The notes: generated from the sequence alone by a model not told the origin. Shown: positions 1 to 5,760, counted from the stretch's first letter. The stretch: DNA of 6,233 nt from Bacteroidota bacterium (GCA_024280135.1 JAJRQS010000207.1:1-6233), one strand, 5' to 3'. Translations and numbers: made by a program.

Positions 1-99
1 TACCATTTTAGTGTGTTAAAATTCTTCCTTATCAGTACCGTTGGGGGTATGGCTATCGGCTGGTTGCGCTACAAATTGGCTGAACGACAAGAGAAGTGA
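1..99 (+). CDS. C-terminal fragment of a membrane protein (5' truncated by window edge)
   Basis: An open frame enters at base 1 and stops at TGA 97-99, giving 32 residues. About 20 hydrophobic residues (around V5 to L22, including FFLIST and GGMAIGWL) are followed by a charged tail ending KLAERQEK. This looks like the last transmembrane segment of a membrane protein with a short, positively charged, probably cytoplasmic C-terminus. The start lies outside the window and too little is visible to name a family. It runs convergently with the DUF3109 gene; only 21 bp separate the two stop codons and I see no terminator hairpin there. The frame could be chance, but the membrane-like composition and placement favour a real gene end. 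Confidence 0.6.
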   Translation, partial: YHFSVLKFFLISTVGGMAIGWLRYKLAERQEK

Positions 100-120
100 G
101 GTCTTTTAGCTTTTCCGCAT

Positions 121-690
121 TTATTCTAAATAAGCCGCCGCCGCTTCCAACTGTTCATAAAAATCGACTCCATATCGACGAATGAGTGGTGCCTTTAAAA
201 ATTCAAAAACCTTGATGTCTTTTCTTTTTCCCATTGCGCAAGCTGGAGAACAAATATCCCAACGATCATAATTGAGTAATTCCATCCCTTGTTCTGTTTT
301 TTCAACTCGAATAGGATATAGTTGGCAAGAAATAGGTTTACGAAAGTCTATTAAGCCTTCGCTCCAAGCTTTTTCTATCCCACAAAAACTAATGCCCCCT
401 TCTTTGAAGTAATAGGCGCAAGGTTGATTGTCAATTAAAGTGGTTGCATATTTATCAGCCACGTCAACTTGGACATATTTGCCTTGTTCCTCAATTGCTT
501 GAATGCCTTTTTTTGTTAGGAAAGGTTTGACGGTCTCGTAGATGCTATCTAGGATTTCTAACTCCTCTTTTTCAAGTGGTGCCCCATAGTCTCCTTGGAC
601 ACAACAAGCTCCCTTACAGGCATTTAGGTCGCATTCAAATTGCTTTTGGATGAGATCGTCACTGATTATTTTGTCGTCAATTACAATCAT
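121..690 (-). CDS. DUF3109 family cysteine-rich protein
   Basis: This 189-residue protein matches the DUF3109 family, common in Bacteroidota and related to the YkgJ-type putative zinc/iron-chelating proteins. Nine cysteines are visible: an N-terminal cluster C20-x4-C25-x3-C29-C30, then C91, C103, C122 in the signature SCQLYPIR (121-128), and C147/C151 in CSPAC. Such spacing suggests binding of a metal or Fe-S cluster; no biochemical role is established that I know of. There is no signal peptide or membrane segment, so it is probably cytoplasmic. The ATG at 688-690 gives the usual family N-terminus (MIVID...). Its leader is A/T-rich with no Shine-Dalgarno sequence. It is divergent from the secreted-protein gene and probably monocistronic here. 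Family assignment is firm from motif recall; function is unknown. Confidence 0.88.
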   Translation of the reverse strand: MIVIDDKIISDDLIQKQFECDLNACKGACCVQGDYGAPLEKEELEILDSIYETVKPFLTKKGIQAIEEQGKYVQVDVADKYATTLIDNQPCAYYFKEGGISFCGIEKAWSEGLIDFRKPISCQLYPIRVEKTEQGMELLNYDRWDICSPACAMGKRKDIKVFEFLKAPLIRRYGVDFYEQLEAAAAYLE

Positions 691-725
691 TGTTTAATTT
701 TTATGAAAATAAGCAATTCATTACC

Positions 726-733
726 TATCTTTG
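726..733 (+). promoter_or_regulatory. Bacteroidota -7 promoter element for the secreted-protein gene
   Basis: TATCTTTG is an exact match to the Bacteroidota -7 consensus TAnnTTTG. It lies 44 nt before the ATG at 778, implying a leader of about 40 nt. No convincing -33 TTG is found at normal spacing. The 11-base sequence ACCTATCTTTG (723-733) recurs exactly at 4534-4544 in front of rsmG, which strengthens the call. It may drive the whole gene series to 4294. Confidence 0.6.
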
Positions 734-763
734 GCTTTGTATTTTACACTGTAACGTGTTCAC

Positions 764-771
764 CAAAATTA
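764..771 (-). promoter_or_regulatory. Possible -7 promoter element for the DUF3109 gene
   Basis: The minus strand reads TAATTTTG here, matching TAnnTTTG, about 73 nt upstream of the DUF3109 start at 690. No -33 TTG is evident at the expected spacing. The element is short and the region A/T-rich, so a chance match is quite possible. Confidence 0.3.
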
Positions 772-777
772 GGAACA

Positions 778-1194
778 ATGAGGTTTTCGCTTATTTTAAT
801 TATTGGGGTATTGTTTGGCACTATGCTAAATGCCCAAGTTTCAGTCCACAAAGCTACAGAAATTAAATTCTACACACAAAAGTTTTCGCTTTCTAAAGCA
901 CAAGTCACTAAATTGTTTAGTGTGATAGAACGAAAGTATGTTACTTACGAAACGATACAGCGCTATAAAGGTACGGAACGATACGCTTCAAAGCTAAAGG
1001 CTTTATATGAAGGGACTGTTAATTCTATTCAGTTGTTACTAAAGACTTCAGAACAAAAAGAAGCTTTTCGACAGTATCGCATGGCATTGAGATCGCAGAA
1101 AGCCGAAGTTATTAATAAGTACCGCAAAAAAGGCAAGCAACTTAAAGCTGCTGAATACGAATATTATTTGGAGGTCTTTTTTCCGAAAGGATAA
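778..1194 (+). CDS. Small secreted basic alpha-helical protein, unknown function
   Basis: From ATG 778 this is a 138-residue protein. Residues 1-19 form a clear signal peptide (MRFSLILIIGVLFGTMLNA) and the likely signal peptidase I cleavage is before Q20, the NA/Q junction typical of Bacteroidota exports. The mature part is rich in Lys/Arg/Glu and predicted helical (FYTQKFSLSKAQVTKLF, around 31-47); it has no cysteine and no aspartate. The frame stays open upstream with ATGs at 640 and 703, but these would bury the signal peptide and lie before the promoter element at 726-733, so 778 is chosen. I recognise no family. The short helical, exported form loosely recalls small periplasmic helical proteins such as the Spy/CpxP group, but no motif proves this. 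The gene ends 27 nt before citrate synthase. Confidence 0.72.
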   Translation: MRFSLILIIGVLFGTMLNAQVSVHKATEIKFYTQKFSLSKAQVTKLFSVIERKYVTYETIQRYKGTERYASKLKALYEGTVNSIQLLLKTSEQKEAFRQYRMALRSQKAEVINKYRKKGKQLKAAEYEYYLEVFFPKG

Positions 1195-1221
1195 AATATC
1201 TCAACCTAACCAACCCACATT

Positions 1222-2523
1222 ATGGATCCACTGAAAGGACGTTTTAAAGAAATTGCAACTGAGCGATTTAAAGAGGTCAGAAAAATAATCAAAGAAGACG
1301 GTGATAAGGTCATCGGAGAAGTTAAGCTTTCGCAAATATATGGCGGAATGCGCGGAATAAAGAGCATGGTTTGGGAGACTTCGAATCTGGACCCTGTTGA
1401 TGGTATTCGTTTTAGAGGATATACTATTCCAGAATTACAGAAGGTATTGCCGACAGGAAAAGGGAAAGAACCTTTGCCAGAAGGTCTTTTTTGGTTGATG
1501 TTAACGGGAGAATTACCCAATGCAACCCATGTAGATTGGTTGACTAATGAATGGCATAATAGAGGAGGATTACCTCCTCAAACGAAAAAGGTGTTGAATG
1601 CAATGCCAGATACTACGCACCCAATGACTTTATTTAGTATGGGTATCACGTCGATGTCAGATGACAGTGTTTTTGTGAAGAGGTATGCAGAGGGTATGCG
1701 TAAGTCTGATTACTGGGATGCTTATTATGAGGACAGTATGACTTTAATAGCTCGACTACCTTATCTAGCGGCATTCATTTATCGAAAGTTATTTAGAAAG
1801 AACCATCAGATAGACCCAGATAAGCGTTTGGATTGGGCTTCTAACTATGCACACATGCTTGGCTTTGAAAGCTCAGATTTTCAAGATTTGATGCGACTAT
1901 ATCTTACCATTCATGCGGATCATGAAGGCGGAAATGCTTCTGCGCACACGGTTCATTTAGTGGGTTCTACCTTGAGTAATCCTTATTTGGCATTGGCGTC
2001 AGGGATGAATGCATTGGCTGGACCTCTGCATGGAAGAGCGAACCAAGAGGTGATAGAATGGATATTTAATATGGTGGGTTATTTGGGGACAGATACCCCA
2101 ACAAAAGACCAAGTAAAATCCTTTGTGGAAAAGACTATTGAAAAAGGTCGTGTTATTCCAGGGTATGGTCATGCTGTCTTGCGTCAACCCGATCCTAGAT
2201 TTACGGCGCAGCGTATCTTTGCAGAAAATCATATCCAAGACGATAACATTGTGGATATTGTTTGGAAATTATTTGAAGTAGTGCCTGATGTGTTAAAGGG
2301 GCTAGGAAAAGTCAAAAACCCATGGCCAAATGTAGATGCCCACTCAGGTGCCATTCTCGTGCATTATGGAATGAAAGAATACGCCTACTATACGGTTTTG
2401 TTTGGGGTGTCAAGAGCATTGGGCGTATTGGCAGCTGGTGTGTGGTCTAGAGCGATGGGCATGCCTCTAGAACGACCCAAATCATTAACAACAGATTGGA
2501 TAAAAGAGAATATTCTCTCCTAA
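1222..2523 (+). CDS. Citrate synthase, eukaryotic (type I) form
   Basis: This 433-residue enzyme condenses oxaloacetate with acetyl-CoA to citrate, the entry step of the TCA cycle, in the cytoplasm. The catalytic triad is present: H270 (AGPLHGRANQEV), H317 (PGYGHAVLR) and D372 (NVDAHSG). Substrate-binding residues also appear: H231/H234 (TIHADHEGG), R326 (DPRF), R398 (GVSRALGVL) and R418 (PLERPKS). From memory, these blocks and the early YGGMRG (40-45), GIRFRG (61-66) and EPLPEGLFWL (83-92) follow pig mitochondrial citrate synthase nearly end to end, offset by 3-4 residues, whereas the hexameric NADH-regulated GltA type of many Gram-negatives differs. There is no targeting peptide. The leader is A/C-rich without a Shine-Dalgarno sequence. 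gcvH follows after 33 nt. Function is very sure; the symbol is left blank because gltA usually denotes the other type. Confidence 0.96.
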   Translation: MDPLKGRFKEIATERFKEVRKIIKEDGDKVIGEVKLSQIYGGMRGIKSMVWETSNLDPVDGIRFRGYTIPELQKVLPTGKGKEPLPEGLFWLMLTGELPNATHVDWLTNEWHNRGGLPPQTKKVLNAMPDTTHPMTLFSMGITSMSDDSVFVKRYAEGMRKSDYWDAYYEDSMTLIARLPYLAAFIYRKLFRKNHQIDPDKRLDWASNYAHMLGFESSDFQDLMRLYLTIHADHEGGNASAHTVHLVGSTLSNPYLALASGMNALAGPLHGRANQEVIEWIFNMVGYLGTDTPTKDQVKSFVEKTIEKGRVIPGYGHAVLRQPDPRFTAQRIFAENHIQDDNIVDIVWKLFEVVPDVLKGLGKVKNPWPNVDAHSGAILVHYGMKEYAYYTVLFGVSRALGVLAAGVWSRAMGMPLERPKSLTTDWIKENILS

Positions 2524-2556
2524 TCCATTGAACTTTTAATATTTAACAGAGAGAAG

Positions 2557-2946
2557 ATGAATGTACCTGCAGAACTAAAGTACAGTAAAGACCATGAATG
2601 GGTCAAAGTAGAAGGAGATATTGCAACGATTGGTATTACAGATTTTGCCCAAGGAGAACTTGGAGAATTGGTGTATGTCGAAGTGGACACGATAGGAGAT
2701 GAGCTTGCGCAAAATGATGTCTTTGGGACAGTAGAAGCCGTCAAAACAACTTCTGACTTATTTCTACCGATTGCCGGAGAAATTATTGAAATGAATCCTG
2801 AGTTGGATGAAAATGAGGGCGATAACCCTGCAATGATCAATGAAGATCCTTACGGAAAAGGATGGATCGTTAAGGTAAAGATTGCGAATAAAGCAGATAT
2901 TGTAGGCTTGATGGATGCTGATGCTTATAAAAAAATGATAGGGTAG
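2557..2946 (+). CDS. gcvH: Glycine cleavage system H protein (lipoyl carrier)
   Basis: This 129-residue protein is the usual full length for GcvH, which carries the aminomethyl group on a lipoyl arm between the P, T and L proteins of glycine cleavage. The lipoylation site is K63 in the signature GTVEAVKTTSDL (57-68). Other family blocks are the N-terminal YSKDHEWVKVEG (9-20), ITDFAQGELGELVYVE (27-42) and, after the site, PIAGEI, NPELDENEGDNP and GWIVKVKI. ATG 2557 gives the normal N-terminus; a second ATG at 2561 is in another frame. AGAGAGAAG directly abuts the start, too close to act as a standard ribosome binding site. No P, T or L gene is in the window. It lies between citrate synthase (33 nt) and the VanZ-like gene (39 nt), probably in one transcript. 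Confidence 0.96.
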   Translation: MNVPAELKYSKDHEWVKVEGDIATIGITDFAQGELGELVYVEVDTIGDELAQNDVFGTVEAVKTTSDLFLPIAGEIIEMNPELDENEGDNPAMINEDPYGKGWIVKVKIANKADIVGLMDADAYKKMIG

Positions 2947-2985
2947 ATTTTACTACCCACCAAAAACCAACTATCTGACATCTAT

Positions 2986-3363
2986 ATGAGTGAACGTTCT
3001 TTGAGAAACTTCAGTTTACCTGTGATTTGGGCTGTGATATTGATTTATTTATCTTCCACTACTGGTTTGAATTTGCCAGATATGAATTTAATGCAACCCG
3101 ATAAATTTTTTCATGCAGGTGCTTATGGACTTTTTACGTTGCTGATTTTGCGAAGTTATTACCTTTATAACGGCAAGCAAAAAGTAACTTGGATGCCACA
3201 AGTTTTAATCGCCTTTTTGGTGAGCTCAGGCTGGGGTTTTTTGATGGAATTGATGCAGCATAACTTTTTTCCAGGCAGATTCTTCGATTATATGGATGAA
3301 ATCGCAAATATTATCGGAACTATTTTGTCAATTGGATTATTTAAGTTACTTTTGAAACTATAA
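2986..3363 (+). CDS. VanZ-like family membrane protein
   Basis: This 125-residue protein has about four hydrophobic segments (about 11-28, 43-60, 70-90 and 104-123) and the VanZ-like signature: D39-K40-x2-H43-x3-Y47 near the second helix, then E88-x2-Q91, R98-x2-D101-x2-D104 and N108-x2-G111 leading into the last helix. It is an inner-membrane protein. The family takes its name from VanZ of glycopeptide-resistance clusters, linked to teicoplanin resistance. Most chromosomal members, including those in Bacteroidota, have no proven role, so no resistance function is implied. The gene lies 39 nt after gcvH and 10 nt before tonB, strongly suggesting co-transcription. No Shine-Dalgarno sequence is seen. 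Confidence 0.87.
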   Translation: MSERSLRNFSLPVIWAVILIYLSSTTGLNLPDMNLMQPDKFFHAGAYGLFTLLILRSYYLYNGKQKVTWMPQVLIAFLVSSGWGFLMELMQHNFFPGRFFDYMDEIANIIGTILSIGLFKLLLKL

Positions 3364-3373
3364 AATTTTGAAT

Positions 3374-4294
3374 ATGAGTTTAAATTTGTCAGGATTAACA
3401 ATTTTAGCCTTGTTTTTGGCTATTGTAGCGGTCATTGTGGGTTTGATTTTTATCATCCGTGGGATGTTAAAAAGCAAAGATGCAATGGAACTAAAAGATG
3501 AGTTCGATCATCTAACAACCGCTTCTCCATTGATTGGGCGCAACAAGTATCCTCAACTAGATGTATTCAAATCTACCGGTACTAATTTTGGTATCGGAAT
3601 GGTTTCTGCATTGTTGATGATATTTTTATTCTTCAACTTTACCAAGTTTGAAAAGGAGGTCTTCGTTCCAGAATATGATATGTCTGTAGAGGAAGATATA
3701 ATGGTACAACCACCGAAACTGAATAAGCCTCCTCCGCCACCACCTCCTCCGCCACCTCCAGTAATTGAGGAAGTGCCAGAAGAGCTAGTGGAAGAGGAAG
3801 ATGAGCCTGTTTTTGAAGATCAAACGATCGAAGCAGAAACAGAGGTTAATACACCCCCTCCACCAAAGCCCAAAAAAGCGGCACCACCACCGCCACCACC
3901 GCCACCACCACCAAAGAAAAAGGTGGATGAAATCTTTAGAGCGGTAGAAGAAATGCCCCGTTTCCCGGGTTGTGAAGAGGCAGCAGGTAAGGGTAAATTG
4001 GACAAATGTTCAGAGAAAGCTTTGTTGCAATTTATCTATAAGCATATAGAATATCCAACTATTGCTAGAGAGACAGGTATTGAAGGACGGGCTATTATTC
4101 AGTTCGTTGTGGATAAAAATGGTTCTATTAGTGGAGTGAAATTACTACGAGGTCCTGGAGGAGGATGCGGAGACGAAGCTAAGCGAGTCGTAGCATTGAT
4201 GAATAAGAAAGGAATCAAGTGGTCTCCAGGAAGACAACAAGGACAAACCGTACGGGTGCAGTACATACTGCCTGTTATGTTTAAATTAGAGTAA
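3374..4294 (+). CDS. tonB: Energy transducer TonB with two N-terminal membrane segments
   Basis: TonB links the inner-membrane proton motive force (through ExbB/ExbD) to outer-membrane receptors. Starting at ATG 3374 (an in-frame TTG at 3368 is less likely) it has 306 residues. Visible parts are: a hydrophobic segment at about 8-28; a charged loop 29-70 beginning RGMLKSK; a second membrane segment at about 72-90; an acidic and proline-rich periplasmic spacer with eleven prolines at 119-129 and ten at 171-180; and a TonB C-terminal domain at about 194-306 (EMPRFPGC, YPTIARETGIEG, FVVDKNGSI, VRVQYILPV). Canonical TonB has only one N-terminal membrane segment. Positive charges after the first segment suggest N-out, loop in, C-terminal domain in the periplasm. 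C200 and C212 flank an insertion and may form a disulfide; C265 lies in GGGCGDEA. It is last in the series, before a strong terminator. ExbB/ExbD are not in the window. Confidence 0.92.
   Translation: MSLNLSGLTILALFLAIVAVIVGLIFIIRGMLKSKDAMELKDEFDHLTTASPLIGRNKYPQLDVFKSTGTNFGIGMVSALLMIFLFFNFTKFEKEVFVPEYDMSVEEDIMVQPPKLNKPPPPPPPPPPPVIEEVPEELVEEEDEPVFEDQTIEAETEVNTPPPPKPKKAAPPPPPPPPPPKKKVDEIFRAVEEMPRFPGCEEAAGKGKLDKCSEKALLQFIYKHIEYPTIARETGIEGRAIIQFVVDKNGSISGVKLLRGPGGGCGDEAKRVVALMNKKGIKWSPGRQQGQTVRVQYILPVMFKLE
3728..3760 (+). repeat. First polyproline codon run in tonB
   Basis: Eleven consecutive proline codons (CCT, CCG and CCA mixed) encode P119-P129 of the TonB spacer. Mixed codon use argues against recent slippage of one triplet. 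Such runs stall ribosomes unless EF-P is present (established knowledge). Confidence 0.9.
3884..3913 (+). repeat. Second polyproline codon run in tonB, CCA/CCG triplet tract
   Basis: Ten consecutive proline codons, all CCA or CCG, encode P171-P180. It is more uniform than the first run and so a likelier place for length variation. The complementary strand is a series of GG doublets with one-base spacers. Confidence 0.9.
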
Positions 4295-4314
4295 CTCCAC
4301 ATTTCAGTATATTG

Positions 4315-4350
4315 AAGTGGCTTCCCAAGTAAATGGGAAGCCACTTTTTT
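4315..4350 (+). terminator. Rho-independent terminator after tonB
   Basis: A perfect 12-bp stem pairs AAGTGGCTTCCC (4315-4326) with GGGAAGCCACTT (4335-4346) across an 8-nt loop. A run of six T ends the hairpin at 4345-4350. It starts 20 bp after the tonB stop. No A-run precedes the left arm, so it is oriented for the + strand genes and closes the 778-4294 series. Confidence 0.93.
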
Positions 4351-4431
4351 ATTTGTTAGCGTATTTTGGACGCCACAATTTTTCAGACATCCGCTATAAA
4401 TTAAGTGCATAAGCCACACATGAATTTAAAC

Positions 4432-4447
4432 GCACAATAATTTGTGC
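4432..4447. repeat. Short palindrome GCACAA-TAAT-TTGTGC
   Basis: Six-base arms are perfectly complementary around a 4-base centre, itself A/T only. There is no T-run after it, so it is not a terminator. It could be a dimeric regulator site about 100 bp upstream of rsmG, or chance. The heptamer GTGCATA within and after the right arm also occurs near 4406. Confidence 0.3.
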
Positions 4448-4476
4448 ATACCATACGGGTTAGTCTCACTTCGTTG

Positions 4477-4508
4477 ATTCCTCCGTTCCTCAATTCCTTA
4501 GTTCCTCT
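4477..4508. repeat. Degenerate 8-bp tandem repeat (RTTCCTYN x4)
   Basis: Four consecutive octamers read ATTCCTCC, GTTCCTCA, ATTCCTTA and GTTCCTCT. The core TTCCT is invariant with an exact 8-bp period. It is non-coding and ends 28 bp before the rsmG promoter element. Function is unknown. Confidence 0.6.
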
Positions 4509-4536
4509 TGATAGTGTACCATTGTGTAATATGACC

Positions 4537-4544
4537 TATCTTTG
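4537..4544 (+). promoter_or_regulatory. Bacteroidota -7 promoter element for rsmG
   Basis: TATCTTTG exactly matches TAnnTTTG and repeats the 11-mer ACCTATCTTTG found at 723-733. Candidate -33 TTG triplets at 4508-4510 and 4522-4524 give spacers of 26 and 12 nt, both outside the usual range. The last G is only 6 nt before the rsmG ATG, so transcription would start at or within a few bases of the start codon. Confidence 0.65.
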
Positions 4545-4549
4545 CAGCA

Positions 4550-5176
4550 ATGAAAAAAATCCTACAATATTTTCCAAACTTGACTGCGGAGCAAATAGAT
4601 TTGTTTACTAAGTTTATGCCTTTATTTATGGACTGGAACAACCAGATAAACATGGTTTCCCGAAAGGATATTGATAACCTAGAAGTCCGACATGTCTTAC
4701 ACTCCTTGTCCATAGCCAAATTTATGGCTTTTAATCCAGGTGCCACAGTGATGGATTTGGGGACTGGAGGAGGCTTTCCGGGTATTCCATTGGCTATTTT
4801 ATTTCCAGAGACGAAATTTGTGCTGATAGATGGAAGAGGCAAGAAAATAATGGTGGTCAAGAAGGTAATTGAGGAATTAGGGCTAAAAAATGTCGAAGCC
4901 ATTCATGGGCGTGCCGAAGAAACGAAGATGCAATGTGATTTTGTGGTGACTAGAGCCGTAGCGAGTATGGACAAAATATTCAATTGGACACGAAGGCATT
5001 TAAAGAATAAGCACACGCATATATATCCAAATGGCATTATTGCCTTGAAAGGCGGTAATATTAAGGCTGAAATGAAAGAAGTCTCTGGTAAGCCCTATTG
5101 GGAGATGGTCGCTATCACGGATTATTTCAAGGAGCATGAGTTTAGTGAGAAGAAAATTGTATATTTGCAGAAGTAA
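4550..5176 (+). CDS. rsmG: 16S rRNA (guanine527-N7)-methyltransferase RsmG
   Basis: This 208-residue enzyme, a normal RsmG (GidB) length, methylates N7 of G527 in the 530 loop of 16S rRNA using S-adenosylmethionine; loss of the family enzyme is known to give low-level streptomycin resistance. The N-terminal WNNQINMVSRKD (29-40) and RHVLHSL (47-53) are typical. SAM motif I is MDLGTGGGFPGIPLAI (68-83), the acidic motif II residue is D94 in IDGRGKK, GRAEE is at 119-123, and VTRAVAS (133-139) is the RsmG signature. ATG 4550 follows the -7 promoter element by 6 nt and there is no ribosome binding site, so the message may be leaderless. Its stop overlaps the next start by one base. Confidence 0.96.
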   Translation: MKKILQYFPNLTAEQIDLFTKFMPLFMDWNNQINMVSRKDIDNLEVRHVLHSLSIAKFMAFNPGATVMDLGTGGGFPGIPLAILFPETKFVLIDGRGKKIMVVKKVIEELGLKNVEAIHGRAEETKMQCDFVVTRAVASMDKIFNWTRRHLKNKHTHIYPNGIIALKGGNIKAEMKEVSGKPYWEMVAITDYFKEHEFSEKKIVYLQK

Positions 5177-5739
5177 TGAAAGGAACTAAGAAAGAATTTT
5201 CCAAAGAGGCTTTTAAGTCTATGCGCCAAACAGGGGCTGTTGCAGCGACCTCAAAGTACTCTGTCAAAAAGATGCTTTCGGCCATTGATTTTTCCAAAGA
5301 CATTGTCATAGTTGAATTAGGTGTTGGGAATGGCGTTGTAACCAATCAGCTTTTGGATAAACTTGGGCCAAACTCAAGAGTTATAGCCTTGGAGATCAAT
5401 GACACCTTGTTTGATTTAGCAAGTTCTACTTTACCTGAAGATGGTCGGATTACGATGCACAAACACTCTGCATTCGATATTGATAATTTATTAGATGATT
5501 TGGGTGTGGGACAAGTTGACTATTTTGTTTCGACTCTACCACTCACCATGTTCAAGAAGGAGGACAATAACAAGTTGATGACTAAGATGTGTCATTATCT
5601 GAAACCTTCCGGAAAATATATCCAAATCCAATACAGCCCACTCAAATACCCAATGATAAAAAGGTATTTTTCCAAAGTAAAGGTTGGTTTTGTAGCCGCT
5701 AATATGCCGCCTGCTTTGGTTTATTTTTGTACGGTGTAG
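5176..5739 (+). CDS. SAM-dependent methyltransferase, phospholipid N-methyltransferase (PmtA)-like
   Basis: This 187-residue protein has a class I methyltransferase fold. Motif I is VELGVGNGVV (46-55) with E47/G49/G51/G53, the ribose-binding acid is E73 in ALEIN, and STLPL (119-123) sits at the catalytic motif IV position. The N-terminal FSKEAFKSMRQTGAVAATS (8-26) and C-terminal NMPPALVYFCTV (176-187) resemble the COG3963 group, which includes PmtA enzymes methylating phosphatidylethanolamine and rRNA dimethyladenosine-like relatives. The exact substrate is not proven; a lipid or another small target is inferred. TAATG joins it to rsmG with a one-base overlap, so translation is probably coupled and both share the promoter near 4540. 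It is convergent with the next gene, 21 bp away, with no clear hairpin between. Confidence 0.82.
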   Translation: MKGTKKEFSKEAFKSMRQTGAVAATSKYSVKKMLSAIDFSKDIVIVELGVGNGVVTNQLLDKLGPNSRVIALEINDTLFDLASSTLPEDGRITMHKHSAFDIDNLLDDLGVGQVDYFVSTLPLTMFKKEDNNKLMTKMCHYLKPSGKYIQIQYSPLKYPMIKRYFSKVKVGFVAANMPPALVYFCTV

Positions 5740-5760
5740 ATTATACATTCACCTATTTAC

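Larger units (their letters stand above)
4351..4549. other. Gene-free intergenic stretch between tonB terminator and rsmG
   Basis: This 199-bp stretch shows no credible coding frame and no tRNA-like structure. It holds a palindrome at 4432-4447, a degenerate 8-bp tandem repeat at 4477-4508 and the rsmG promoter element at 4537-4544. Confidence 0.7.

Noticed and set aside
640..777. Longer N-terminus for the secreted protein from ATG 640 or 703
   Set aside because: It would overlap the DUF3109 gene (640 start), precede the promoter element at 726-733 and bury the signal peptide that begins at 778.
2986..3363. Glycopeptide resistance gene
   Set aside because: VanZ-like proteins are widespread in chromosomes without van clusters; no vanA/H/X or regulator genes are present.
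3368..3373. TTG start for tonB two codons before the ATG
   Set aside because: ATG 3374 is the stronger start and adds no loss of domain; nothing in the leader favours TTG.
3820..4005. Minus-strand glycine-rich frame opposite tonB
   Set aside because: It is the complement of the proline codon run, with no independent start signal or family resemblance.
5740..5760. Bidirectional terminator between the convergent genes
   Set aside because: The 21-bp gap has no inverted repeat of useful length.
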